A stretch of 43,531 bases of DNA from an uncultured Clostridia bacterium (GTDB lineage: Bacteria; Bacillota; Clostridia; TANB77; CAG-465), in contig CALXBS010000010.1 of NCBI GenBank assembly GCA_944386605.1, forward strand, positions 1 to 43,531, given 5' to 3'. Positions 1 to 6,836 of this stretch are shown in pieces. The notes under the pieces were generated by a model. That model saw only the letters and a program-made list of their open reading frames with translations, searched no databases and was not told where the DNA came from. Position numbers and translations under genes: made by a program. Positions within the stretch are counted from its first letter, which is position 1, and the number at the start of each line of letters is the position of its first letter.

Positions 1-52
1 CATTCGGCTGTTAACCGAAGGGTCGTAGGTTCGAGCCCTACTTGAGGAGCCA
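1..52 (+). tRNA. tRNA-Asn (GUU), 3' part, truncated by the window edge
   Basis: The window opens in the D-loop/anticodon-arm region. The anticodon stem-loop contains GTT between CGGCT and AACCG, followed by a variable loop, a T-arm (GTAGGTTCGAGCCCTAC) and the acceptor strand ending in GAGGAGCCA, so the CCA end is encoded. The anticodon GUU and the loop context identify asparagine. The 5' half lies upstream of the window. A hairpin with a T-rich tail follows at 84-130, and the accessory tract starts beyond it. Confidence 0.95.
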
Positions 53-83
53 AGTTTAACAACGAATTTTGTTGTAGAATAGT

Positions 84-130
84 AAGAGTGATAGATAGAG
101 TATCTTTATCTATTACTCTTATTTCTTTTA
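84..130 (+). terminator. Intrinsic terminator after tRNA-Asn
   Basis: A 14-bp stem (84-97 with 107-120, one G-T wobble) closes a 9-nt loop and is followed by ATTTCTTTTA. It lies about 30 nt after the CCA end and would terminate the tRNA transcript. Confidence 0.75.
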
Positions 131-328
131 TATAGCATTTAAAAAATTATTTTTTTGTCTTTTCCCGACTTTTTCCCGACTCAGTTTCTATGAATTAACA
201 AAATTACAATTAAATCAACAGTTTTTTCTTATCTTCAGGTAAAAAATATATAATATTTTTCTATATTTTAGTAAATCTATATCTTATATAATAGTTCAAA
301 TATCTTTTGCACGACCATAAAATAAGCA
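131..328. other. AT-rich gene-free stretch next to tRNA-Asn
   Basis: The 390 bases between the tRNA and the first gene contain no credible coding region on either strand. They hold a tandem 11-bp repeat (160-181), a degenerate copy (196-211) of a repeat seen at several unit borders further on, an orphan terminator (329-359) and a sigma-A promoter (367-395). A terminator with no gene in front of it hints that a gene has been lost here; that is inference. Confidence 0.5.
160..181. repeat. Perfect tandem duplication of an 11-bp GC-containing unit
   Basis: The unit TTTTCCCGACT occurs twice without gap (160-170, 171-181) in otherwise very AT-rich DNA close to a tRNA 3' end. Read on the minus strand one frame gives a short Gly/Lys-rich stretch (VGKKSGK) bounded by stops, so it is not a gene now. 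Confidence 0.8.
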
Positions 329-359
329 AAATCAAGGCTAAATATGACCTTGATTTTTT
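329..359 (+). terminator. Orphan terminator-like hairpin
   Basis: AAATCAAGG (329-337) pairs perfectly with CCTTGATTT (348-356) around a 10-nt loop and is followed by TTT. No gene on the + strand ends just upstream, so it may be what remains of a lost gene. Confidence 0.6.
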
Positions 360-366
360 ACATAGT

Positions 367-395
367 TTGATTTGAAAAATAGCTTTTTTTATAAT
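367..395 (+). promoter_or_regulatory. Sigma-A promoter for the HEAT-like gene
   Basis: TTGATT (367-372), 17-nt spacer, TATAAT (390-395); a second overlapping TATAAT lies at 395-400. The start codon at 443 follows after about 40 nt of leader. Confidence 0.65.
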
Positions 396-442
396 ATAAT
401 ATCTCTAAATAGAAAGAATAATTTGTGGAAGTGATTTAACTT

Positions 443-1087
443 ATGGAATTTGATATTTTATATAAGGATAGTATCAGAAAAGAAATAGAAAGCAGAAAAC
501 TAGAAAAAAATAAAAAAGATTATGAATTAGTAGACAAAATGAGAAAAGAATTATTAGATAAACTAGGCGTTGAAAGTAATTATTTATCTGATCTAGTTTA
601 TCAAAGAATTATAGATGATAGATGTATTCCTATTTTAACAAAGTATATTCCTTTGTTTGAAAATGTTGGAATAAGTTTAGGACTAATACAACAGCAATTT
701 TATAGAAAAAATAATAAAGAATGTTCAGATTTTTTAGAAAAATGGTATCTTGATTTAAAGAAAAATAATGCTTTAACAAATGTTTTAGATAATGCTTTTG
801 TTAAAATTGGCGATAAGAGTAAAATATCTTTTTATATAGACCTCATCAAAGAAAAAGATAAATTCTCTTTTGTAATGGTAATGCTTGCAAAGTGGAATGT
901 AAAAGAAGCAAAACCAGTTATAATAAACAGATTAGAAAATGATAAGATAAAAACACTTTCAATAAGAGCGTTAGGGTATTATAAAGATAAAACAACAATA
1001 CCACTTGTAGAAAAATATTTAGATTCAGAATATTCTGGTGTAAGAACAGAAGCCAAAAAAGTTTTAGAAAAATTAAATAATATATAA
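443..1087 (+). CDS. HEAT-repeat-like protein of unknown function
   Basis: A 214-aa soluble protein without signal peptide or membrane segment. The first about 40 residues are a charged, probably helical segment rich in Lys and Glu. The C-terminal half has helix-pair organisation typical of HEAT-like repeats: a helix pair near residues 138-170, then a segment ending in TLSIRALGYYKDKTTIPLVE and a last pair ending in VRTEAKKVLEKL, which matches the usual HEAT pattern of a conserved Arg/Ala helix followed by an 'EVR.EA..AL' helix. A Shine-Dalgarno GGAAGTGA lies 8 nt before the ATG. Such proteins are usually binding scaffolds; no partner can be named. It heads a short run of genes (HEAT-like, DUF2185-like, tiny membrane protein) that share a direction and are closely spaced, so they are probably co-transcribed. 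Confidence 0.6.
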   Translation: MEFDILYKDSIRKEIESRKLEKNKKDYELVDKMRKELLDKLGVESNYLSDLVYQRIIDDRCIPILTKYIPLFENVGISLGLIQQQFYRKNNKECSDFLEKWYLDLKKNNALTNVLDNAFVKIGDKSKISFYIDLIKEKDKFSFVMVMLAKWNVKEAKPVIINRLENDKIKTLSIRALGYYKDKTTIPLVEKYLDSEYSGVRTEAKKVLEKLNNI

Positions 1088-1107
1088 TATTGTAAAGGAG
1101 ATTAGAT

Positions 1108-1471
1108 ATGGGTATATTCGATAAATTAAAAAAGAAAGAAAAAGAAGAAAATACAATTTTTATAAAAAATGCTGGAGGTTGTGTTATTACAAAATCTATC
1201 TATAACGGAGAGTCAAAATTAAAATGGATTTTTAGAGAAGAATCTAAAAACGAAAATGATAACCGGTTGGAGAGCTATCGGAGATACAGATACACAAGAA
1301 TACTTGAATAATCCAAATAATTCACTGATAGTAGATTTCAATACTCTTGCTAATATTGAGCCTGCTATTTTAAAGATTTATAATATGCCAGTAGGTACTG
1401 ATTTAGAATTTCGTTATGATAATACAGGAAGATATTTTATTGACACAAAAACAGGTAAGAGAATTTTATAA
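1108..1471 (+). pseudogene. DUF2185 / Imm33-like protein gene interrupted by a +1 frameshift
   Basis: Two overlapping frames together encode one protein of about 120 aa of the DUF2185 (Imm33-like) family. The first part, from ATG 1108 behind AAAGGAG, contains GGCVITKSIYNG and KWIFREES. The second part, in the +1 frame, continues as GWRAIGDTDTQEYLNNPNN, then IVDFNTLANIEPAILKIY and PVGTDLEF, the typical family C-terminus. Reading AAC-CGG-TTG at 1261-1269 breaks the protein; dropping one C (1263 or 1264) gives AAC-GGT-TGG and restores N-G-W-R. The family is found among bacterial immunity-type proteins, but no toxin partner is visible here. The break could be a true mutation, a sequencing error, or a recoding site; the divIVA-like gene shows the same kind of break. 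Confidence 0.75.
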
Positions 1472-1508
1472 ACAATAAAAAATAGTAATTTGTAGTTCGG
1501 AGGTTTAT

Positions 1509-1709
1509 ATGAAAGATAAAAAAGTTAGAAATGGTGGAATGGGTTTTATAAGTGTATTAACTTTAATATTTATTGTATTAAAATTAACAAACAATATTAG
1601 CTGGTCTTGGATATGGGTATTATCACCAATTTGGATTTCAATAATTTTAATAGTAATAATATTTGCTATTATTTTAATTGCTGGAAGAATAAAAAAAGGA
1701 AGATGGTAA
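1509..1709 (+). CDS. Small membrane protein resembling the bacterial 'transmembrane Fragile-X-F' type
   Basis: A 66-aa protein with two hydrophobic helices: residues about 12-29 (FISVLTLIFIVLKL) and about 34-60 (WIWVLSPIWISIILIVIIF), ending in a basic GRIKKGRW tail. The pattern 'GLLTLIFIVLKL....SWSWxWVLSPIWI' is familiar from small proteins in Clostridia annotated as transmembrane Fragile-X-F proteins; their function is unknown. The start is set by GGAGG (1499-1503) 5 nt before ATG. It ends exactly where an 18-bp repeat (1708-1725) and a terminator begin. Confidence 0.7.
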   Translation: MKDKKVRNGGMGFISVLTLIFIVLKLTNNISWSWIWVLSPIWISIILIVIIFAIILIAGRIKKGRW

Positions 1710-1725
1710 TAACAAATTACAAGTT
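1708..1725. repeat. 18-bp repeat, copy at the end of the small membrane gene
   Basis: AATAACAAATTACAAGTT, starting inside the stop codon of the preceding gene. An identical copy lies at 3293-3310, again at a stop codon, and looser versions lie at 196-211 and 2678-2697. Confidence 0.75.
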
Positions 1726-1757
1726 ATAGATTAGTTAAAAATAACTAATCTATATTT
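1725..1757 (+). terminator. Terminator closing the first accessory unit
   Basis: A perfect 13-bp stem (1725-1737 with 1742-1754) has an AAAA loop and is followed by TTTCATT. It overlaps the end of the 18-bp repeat. Confidence 0.7.
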
Positions 1758-1762
1758 CATTC

Positions 1763-1827
1763 AACTATTTAGAGAAAAACCTAAATAGTTATTGACATTA
1801 ATTTATATCATAGTATAATCTATTTAG
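1763..1827 (+). promoter_or_regulatory. Promoter and likely ArsR-family operator of the sdpRI-like operon
   Basis: The promoter is TTGACA (1792-1797), 16-nt spacer, TATAAT (1814-1819). A perfect 10-bp inverted repeat, AACTATTTAG (1763-1772) and CTAAATAGTT (1781-1790), sits directly before the -35 box, and the half-site CTATTTAG recurs at 1820-1827 directly after the -10 box. Three half-sites around the promoter fit autorepression by the regulator encoded next. The promoter call is firm; the assignment of the operator to this regulator is inference. Confidence 0.75.
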
Positions 1828-1862
1828 ATATATATCGAAATACCATGAGTGAGGTGATTCAT

Positions 1863-2144
1863 TTGGGAATGTCAGAAACATTAAAAGCAATTAGTGATCC
1901 TGTAAGGAGAGAAATACTAGAATTATTAAAAGATGGAAGAAAAACAGCAGGAGAAATATCAAGTAGTTTTAACTTAACAGGAGCAACAGTATCATATCAT
2001 TTATCAAACTTAAAAAAAGCAAATCTAATAACTGAAACAAAACAGAAGAATTTTATATTTTATGAATTAAATAGTTCTGTATTTGAAGATGTTTTAGTAT
2101 GGATTTATAAGTTGGGAGGAAATAAAGATGGAAAAGAAAAATAG
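1863..2144 (+). CDS. ArsR-family transcriptional repressor, SdpR-like
   Basis: A winged-helix repressor of about 93 aa. It shows the ArsR/SdpR signature LKAISDPVRREILELLKDG, then a helix-turn-helix (TAGEISSSFNLTGATVSYHL) and the wing with NFIFYELN. No metal-binding cysteines of the classical ArsR kind are present, as in SdpR. An upstream ATG (1845) is in frame, but the ribosome-binding site GAGGTGA (1851-1857) lies inside that extension, so TTG 1863 or ATG 1869 is the likely start. The gene overlaps the next one by 17 nt, giving translational coupling. In Bacillus subtilis SdpR represses its own operon and is sequestered by the immunity protein SdpI; the same logic is inferred here. Confidence 0.85.
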   Translation: MGMSETLKAISDPVRREILELLKDGRKTAGEISSSFNLTGATVSYHLSNLKKANLITETKQKNFIFYELNSSVFEDVLVWIYKLGGNKDGKEK

Positions 2145-2670
2145 AAATAAGTTGATAATAACTGTGCTTGTTTGCTTATTACCAATGATATTAGGAATAG
2201 TTTTATATAATAGGTTACCAGAACAAATGCCAATTCATTTTACAATAGGAGATACACCAGATAATTATGCGAATAAAAATTTTGCACTATTTGGAATACC
2301 TTTAATTATGGCTATTGTTCAAGCAATATGTATGTTTAGTACAACAAATAAATTAAAAAACAAGGAAAAACCTAGAATTGTAAAAATAATGGAGTGGTTT
2401 ATTCCTATTGTTACAGTATTAGTATATATTATTATGGTAGAAGTTCCTTTAGGAAGTGATGTTTATGTTGGAAAAAGTATATGTTTAATATTAGGAATGC
2501 TATTTATGATAATAGGGAACTATCTTCCTAAAATGAGTTATGATACTGCTAAAGGCATGTTTCATCCAACACCTAGTAATGAAAAAACATTTAGGAAAAT
2601 GAGTAAATTAATGGGAATAGGTTTTATTGGGATAGGACTATTTTTACTTATTATGATTATATTTGTATAA
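2128..2670 (+). CDS. SdpI-family membrane protein (immunity/signal protein)
   Basis: A 180-aa integral membrane protein. It has a hydrophobic helix at 9-26, then the DUF1648-type motif LPEQMPIHFTIGDTPDNYANK, further helices at about 48-69, 88-104, 115-130 and 160-180, and the SdpI C-terminal stretch GNYLPKMSYDTAKGMFHP before FRKMSKLMG. This layout is that of the SdpI family. In Bacillus SdpI protects against the SdpC toxin and binds SdpR at the membrane. No sdpABC toxin genes are in the window, so this may be an orphan immunity or sensor pair. Its own GGGAGG site lies inside the regulator gene. It may share its promoter at 1792-1819. Confidence 0.85.
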   Translation: MEKKNRNKLIITVLVCLLPMILGIVLYNRLPEQMPIHFTIGDTPDNYANKNFALFGIPLIMAIVQAICMFSTTNKLKNKEKPRIVKIMEWFIPIVTVLVYIIMVEVPLGSDVYVGKSICLILGMLFMIIGNYLPKMSYDTAKGMFHPTPSNEKTFRKMSKLMGIGFIGIGLFLLIMIIFV

Positions 2671-2677
2671 ATAAAAT

Positions 2678-2697
2678 ATAACAAGAAATTACAATTC
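2678..2697. repeat. Degenerate copy of the unit-border repeat
   Basis: ATAACAAGAAATTACAATTC differs from the 18-bp repeat mainly by a short insertion after ATAACAA. It sits 7 nt after the SdpI-like stop, between two accessory units. Confidence 0.45.
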
Positions 2698-2712
2698 AGG
2701 AGTGAGCCTATA

Positions 2713-3297
2713 ATGAATCGTGAAGAAATGAAAAAATATAAAGAGATGAAAAAATATTTAGAAAATAAAACAAAAGAAGTATATAAAACATATAACTTAA
2801 AAAAGAAAGATTATATGTTCTATTTGTCTAAAAATAATATGTTTTATTCAATAATGTTTTTAATGTCAAATAACATTATTAAAGTATCTTTCTATGCTAA
2901 GCCATTGTGGATAGATGATATTTTATGGGATATTCTTAATATGAGTGAAAATAAAAAAGCACCAATTAGTTTAAGAAGCGTAGGTGCATTTACTATAAAT
3001 TCGCAAATAAAAATAAATGAATATAATGTTGAAAATGAAAAAGAAATCGATAATATTATAAATAGTTCGTTTAATGATTTATTGGAATTATCTAATATTT
3101 GTGATGAAGATTATTATTTGAAGAATTATACCAATATTAGTTATCAAAAAGAAATGATATATACTATCGTTTTAATTCATAATAAAGAATATGAGAAAGC
3201 ACTTGATTTTTTGAATAATACCAAAATAAATAATTTTATATCAAATAATAAATGTTTTTCAGATTTAGCAATAGAATATATCAATAAAATACAATAA
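2713..3297 (+). CDS. Hypothetical 194-aa protein
   Basis: I do not recognise this protein. It is soluble and begins with a very basic helical region (residues 1-32, MNREEMKKYKEMKKYLENK and on), continues with a mixed alpha/beta part that contains aromatic and Trp-rich motifs (KPLWIDDILWDILNM at about 63-77), an acidic middle, and a C-terminal helical segment with NKEYEKALDFLNN, reminiscent of a single tetratricopeptide-like helix pair. GGAG is 10 nt before the ATG. Its isolated setting between two repeat copies and its small size fit accessory cargo such as immunity-type genes, but that is only an analogy. Confidence 0.6.
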   Translation: MNREEMKKYKEMKKYLENKTKEVYKTYNLKKKDYMFYLSKNNMFYSIMFLMSNNIIKVSFYAKPLWIDDILWDILNMSENKKAPISLRSVGAFTINSQIKINEYNVENEKEIDNIINSSFNDLLELSNICDEDYYLKNYTNISYQKEMIYTIVLIHNKEYEKALDFLNNTKINNFISNNKCFSDLAIEYINKIQ

Positions 3298-3310
3298 CAA
3301 ATTACAAGTT
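3293..3310. repeat. 18-bp repeat, second exact copy
   Basis: Identical to 1708-1725 and again begins in the last codon and stop of a gene. Both copies are followed by ATAGATTA within a few bases and by a hairpin-forming stretch (an imperfect one here, about 3316-3345). Confidence 0.75.
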
Positions 3311-3411
3311 GTAAAATAGATTATTTGTTAAAAAGATTAATTCTACTTCTAGTTCGTGTAAAAGATATCCTTTACATTGTAAAATAGAATGTGAAAGGAG
3401 ATGTATGAAAT

Positions 3412-4575
3412 ATGAATCAAGAGAAAATAGGAAAATTTATTGCAGAAAATAGGAAATTAAAAAAGATGACACAAGTGGAACTTGCTGAAAAATTAGGAGT
3501 ATCAGATCGTTCTGTATCAAAATGGGAAAATGGAAGATGTATGCCAGATTTATCATTATTTGAACCGCTATGCACAGAATTAGGGATCACCATAAATGAG
3601 TTGTTAAGTGGTGAGCGATTAAAAAAAGAAGAATATCAAAAAGAATTAGAAAAAAATATTGTAAATACTATAGATTATTCCCAAAAACAAATTGAAAATC
3701 AAAAAAGAAAACTATCATATATAATAATGGTTATAGGGATATTAATTAGTGTCAGTGCATTTATAATATTTAGTCCAGAAAGTAGCTGGAGTTCAATTTA
3801 TTCTATGCTAGGAATATTGATATTTATAGTTGGAGTATTTAAGAAACTAAAAACCCAAAATAAAATAAAAAAATTAGGAATTTCTGTCTTGGTAATGGTG
3901 GTTATCTTTTTCTTATTTTACATCATCGATTTTGTTAGTGTTATGTCTTTCCATCGACCTCCAATATATCGCTATATAACTGCAACAGAGTGGAAAGAAT
4001 CAAAAATAATAACTTATAAAAGTTTATTTTATAATGTATATAGAATAAATGCAGATACATCAAACGAGTATTATATAGTAGATACTAAAAAAGAATATAA
4101 TTCAGATACAATTCCAATTACTCCATTTAATAGAGATAAAAGTGGTATAGATAATATTATAAATTACAGGAATAAATATATCGGAAATAATAGTAATATA
4201 GGTAATTTGATTTCTAATTTACCTTTATCAGAATATGGTTATGTTTTTGAGATAGATAGTAAAAATAATGGTTTAATCATAAGTTATAATACAACAGACT
4301 GGTATTATAATGAAAATCAATATATTAATAAGGCTTTAATATATAATTCTGTATCAATTTTTATGTTAATTGATAATGTAAATTATATTACTTTTAATTT
4401 TAGTGGTGGAACTTATAAAGTTGAAAAGTCTGTAATACAAGAGAATTATCCAAACTATTTTGACATTTTATCAGATGGTAAAATAGATAAAAATAAATTT
4501 AATGAATATGTAGAAAATAAAATGAATGATAATACATTTGTAGAAAAAATATTTAGAGAATGCTTTAGTTCATAA
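3412..4575 (+). CDS. Membrane-anchored XRE-family transcriptional regulator
   Basis: A 387-aa protein whose residues 1-66 are a classical Cro/C1 helix-turn-helix: IGKFIAENRKLKKMTQVELA, then VSDRSVSKWENGRCMPD and TELGITINELLSGER. A linker of about 35 charged residues follows. Hydrophobic helices lie at about 102-118, 122-142 and 154-176, and the rest (about 180-387) is a hydrophilic, Asn/Tyr-rich domain that should lie outside the membrane. The architecture (cytoplasmic DNA-binding head, membrane segments, outer sensor domain) suggests a one-component membrane sensor. The outer domain is not recognised. AAAGGAG precedes the ATG by 9 nt. The target may be the MATE gene downstream, but only proximity supports that. 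Confidence 0.8.
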   Translation: MNQEKIGKFIAENRKLKKMTQVELAEKLGVSDRSVSKWENGRCMPDLSLFEPLCTELGITINELLSGERLKKEEYQKELEKNIVNTIDYSQKQIENQKRKLSYIIMVIGILISVSAFIIFSPESSWSSIYSMLGILIFIVGVFKKLKTQNKIKKLGISVLVMVVIFFLFYIIDFVSVMSFHRPPIYRYITATEWKESKIITYKSLFYNVYRINADTSNEYYIVDTKKEYNSDTIPITPFNRDKSGIDNIINYRNKYIGNNSNIGNLISNLPLSEYGYVFEIDSKNNGLIISYNTTDWYYNENQYINKALIYNSVSIFMLIDNVNYITFNFSGGTYKVEKSVIQENYPNYFDILSDGKIDKNKFNEYVENKMNDNTFVEKIFRECFSS

Positions 4576-4632
4576 TATTAAGTTAAAATAAACTTAAACA
4601 ATTAAAAGCTTTTAAAAATTTAAGAAAAAGTA

Positions 4633-4661
4633 TTACAAAAAAATAAAATTTGTGATATAAT
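4633..4661 (+). promoter_or_regulatory. Sigma-A promoter of the MATE fusion gene
   Basis: TTACAA (4633-4638), 17-nt spacer, TATAAT (4656-4661) preceded by TGTGA. Transcription would start near 4668, upstream of the hairpin at 4681-4710. Confidence 0.7.
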
Positions 4662-4680
4662 ATAAAAATCGAGTAGCGAA

Positions 4681-4718
4681 AGCGTAAGTCCAGAGAAAAG
4701 GGCTTACGTTATTTTTTT
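4681..4718 (+). terminator. Leader terminator (possible attenuator or riboswitch expression platform)
   Basis: An 11-bp stem (4681-4691 with 4700-4710, two G-T pairs) with an AGAGAAAA loop is followed by A and seven T. It sits between the promoter at 4633-4661 and the Shine-Dalgarno site at 4732-4737, so it would cut the transcript before the MATE gene. A tiny GC-GAAA-GC element lies just before it. I do not recognise a known riboswitch class. Confidence 0.7.
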
Positions 4719-4745
4719 GCTCAAAATATAGAAGGAGTGTGTAAA

Positions 4746-6710
4746 ATGGAAGGGACACAAAAAAATAAAATGGCAGAAATACCAATAAAAAAGTTAGTAT
4801 TAAAAATGGGACTGCCAATGATTATCTCTATGGTTCTACAAGCTTTATATAATGTTGTTGATAGCGTATTTGTAGCAAATATGGGAGAAAAAGGAGCAAT
4901 TGCAAATCAAGCTCTAACACTTGCTTTTCCTATTCAAATTTTAATTATTGCAATAGGCGTTGGAACTGGAATAGGATTAAATGCCCTATTATCCAAAAGT
5001 TTAGGAGAAAAAAATCAAGAAAAAGTAAATAAAGTAGCAGGAAATGGAATATTTTTAAGTATTTGTATTTTTATAGTATTCTTTTTATTTGGGGCTTTTG
5101 GTTCAGAATGTTTTATATCCTTATTTGCAGGTGGAAATTCGGAAGTCATATCTATGGGAACGATATATTTAAAAATTTGTACTTGCTTGTCATTAGGATC
5201 TATTGGATATACAGTTTATGAAAGATTTTTACAAGCAACAGGAAAAACAATGTTGTCTACTATTGCACAAATATCAGGTGCAGTTGCAAATATTGTTTTA
5301 GATTATATATTTATATTTCCGCTAGGAATGGGAGTAGCTGGTGCAGCTTGGGCAACAGTTATAGGACAATTTATTTCGTTATTTGTAGCAATGTTTTTTC
5401 ACTATACTAAAAATAAAGAAATAAATGGTAATTTAAAATATATTAGACCAGAATTTAGTTTAATGAAAGCTATTTATAAAATAGGAATTTCAGCAGCAAT
5501 TATGCAAGCATTACTTTCTGTTATGATGGCTGGCATGAATGCAATACTTGGATTATCAAAAGCAGATCCCACAATTCTTGTCGGCTCATTTGGAATTTAT
5601 TATAAAATACAGCAAATAGCATTGTTTTCTGCTTTTGGATTATCTAATACTATCATATCTATATTATCATTTAATTATGGTATGAAAGATAAAGAAAGGA
5701 TAAATGATTGTATCAAATATGGAATTATAGATACTGTAATTGTTACATTTATATTAACAATTATATTTGAAATCTTTGCAAAACCATTATCAAGTCTGTT
5801 TGCTTTAGCTGGAGGTACAAGTAAAGAAATCATTGAAGTTTGTACTATTTCATTAAGAATAGCAAGTATTGGATATATTTTTATGGGATTTTCTGTTGCA
5901 GTACAAGGAGTATTACAATCACTTGGATATGCATTAAGACCTTTAATAATATCTTTATTAAGATTAGTTGTATTTGTATTTCCAATTGCTTTTTTCTTTA
6001 CAATGTCCGACAATGTAACCAATATAGTTTGGTGGACTTTCCCAATAGCTGAATTTTTAACTTGTATCATATCAATATTTATATTAAAAAAGACATATAA
6101 AGAAAAAGTAGCAATACTAGAAGAAACTGATAAAAAAGCAGTTATGAATAAAAAGCTAATCATATCTATTTCAAGACAACATGGAACAGGTGGAAAAGAA
6201 ATAGCTAGAAAAGTAGCAGAAAAATTAGGACTAAAATTTTATGATAAAGAAGAAATCAAGAAGTTTGCAATTAAAAACTCTTTGATTGAAGATACTTGTA
6301 GCGATGATGATTTATACAAATTCTATTTGTCATTAGATGCTGAAAAAGATTCTATTATAAAACAAGCTGAAACAATAAGAATGATTGCTTCACAAGAAGA
6401 TTGTGTGATTGTGGGAAGATGTGCAGATTATATCCTAAAAGATAATCCAAATTTAATCAAAATATTTTTATATGCACCAATGAAATATAGAATTGAAAAA
6501 GTAAAAGAGATGTATAAAGATACTTATAATGAAGCCAAAAAGCATATAAATCAATCTGATAAATCAAGAGCCTCTTATTATGAAATAATTGCAAATAAAA
6601 AGTGGGGAGATAAAGAAAATTATGATATATGTCTTGATTGTTCTATTGGAAATGATAAAATTGTAAATATTATTTGTGAGTATGTAAAAGAAATGAATAA
6701 GAAAAATTAA
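4746..6710 (+). CDS. MATE-family efflux transporter fused to a cytidylate-kinase-like domain
   Basis: A 654-aa two-part protein. Residues 1 to about 455 are a MATE multidrug/Na+ antiporter with about twelve helices; typical stretches are KLVLKMGLPMIISMVLQALY, VVDSVFVA, and GVAGAAWATVIGQ. From about residue 466 (MNKKLIISISRQHGTGGKEIA) comes a P-loop domain of the Cytidylate_kin2 type, with the SRQxGTGGxxIA nucleotide loop, LGLKFYDKE, CVIVGRCADYIL and a terminal CLDCS. The upstream in-frame GTG (4737) lies inside the GGAG site, so ATG 4746 is the start. Such fusions are known in gut Clostridia, but how the soluble kinase-like domain serves the transporter is not established. Expression is probably gated by the leader hairpin. 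Confidence 0.9.
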   Translation: MEGTQKNKMAEIPIKKLVLKMGLPMIISMVLQALYNVVDSVFVANMGEKGAIANQALTLAFPIQILIIAIGVGTGIGLNALLSKSLGEKNQEKVNKVAGNGIFLSICIFIVFFLFGAFGSECFISLFAGGNSEVISMGTIYLKICTCLSLGSIGYTVYERFLQATGKTMLSTIAQISGAVANIVLDYIFIFPLGMGVAGAAWATVIGQFISLFVAMFFHYTKNKEINGNLKYIRPEFSLMKAIYKIGISAAIMQALLSVMMAGMNAILGLSKADPTILVGSFGIYYKIQQIALFSAFGLSNTIISILSFNYGMKDKERINDCIKYGIIDTVIVTFILTIIFEIFAKPLSSLFALAGGTSKEIIEVCTISLRIASIGYIFMGFSVAVQGVLQSLGYALRPLIISLLRLVVFVFPIAFFFTMSDNVTNIVWWTFPIAEFLTCIISIFILKKTYKEKVAILEETDKKAVMNKKLIISISRQHGTGGKEIARKVAEKLGLKFYDKEEIKKFAIKNSLIEDTCSDDDLYKFYLSLDAEKDSIIKQAETIRMIASQEDCVIVGRCADYILKDNPNLIKIFLYAPMKYRIEKVKEMYKDTYNEAKKHINQSDKSRASYYEIIANKKWGDKENYDICLDCSIGNDKIVNIICEYVKEMNKKN

Positions 6711-6714
6711 TATG

Positions 6715-6757
6715 AATAGTTGTAATTTAAGATAAAAATTTAAATTACAACTATTTA
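6715..6757 (+). terminator. Terminator after the MATE fusion gene
   Basis: A perfect 16-bp stem (6715-6730 with 6740-6755) with a 9-nt loop starts 5 nt after the stop codon. The tail TATTATTTATCCCTTT is only moderately T-rich. Confidence 0.7.
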
Positions 6758-6774
6758 TTATTTATCCCTTTAGT

Positions 6775-6803
6775 TTGTAAAAATAACCGTTATATTGTAT
6801 AAT
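6775..6803 (+). promoter_or_regulatory. Sigma-A promoter for the two-helix membrane protein
   Basis: TTGTAA (6775-6780), 17-nt spacer, TATAAT (6798-6803). Confidence 0.6.
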
Positions 6804-6836
6804 AGTTTCAATAAATAGTGTATGATTAGGAGGAGT

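Noticed and set aside
1-52. Second copy of the tRNA-Asn 3' end as an attachment site
   Set aside because: No further copy of the T-arm/acceptor text was seen in the window, and no integrase gene is present.
1708-1757. Integron attC sites at the border repeats
   Set aside because: The repeats lack the attC consensus boxes and the size of a typical site, and no integron integrase is present.
1893-1904. AGG read as something other than Arg
   Set aside because: AGG encodes one of the two conserved Arg residues of the ArsR DPxRR motif, so it has its normal meaning here.
4671-4718. Assignment of the MATE leader to a named riboswitch class (guanidine, fluoride, PreQ1)
   Set aside because: The conserved bases of these classes could not be found; only a terminator-like hairpin is supported.
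4633-4818. Minus-strand 61-aa hydrophobic frame over the MATE start
   Set aside because: It overlaps the promoter, leader hairpin and 5' end of a certain gene and has no ribosome-binding site.
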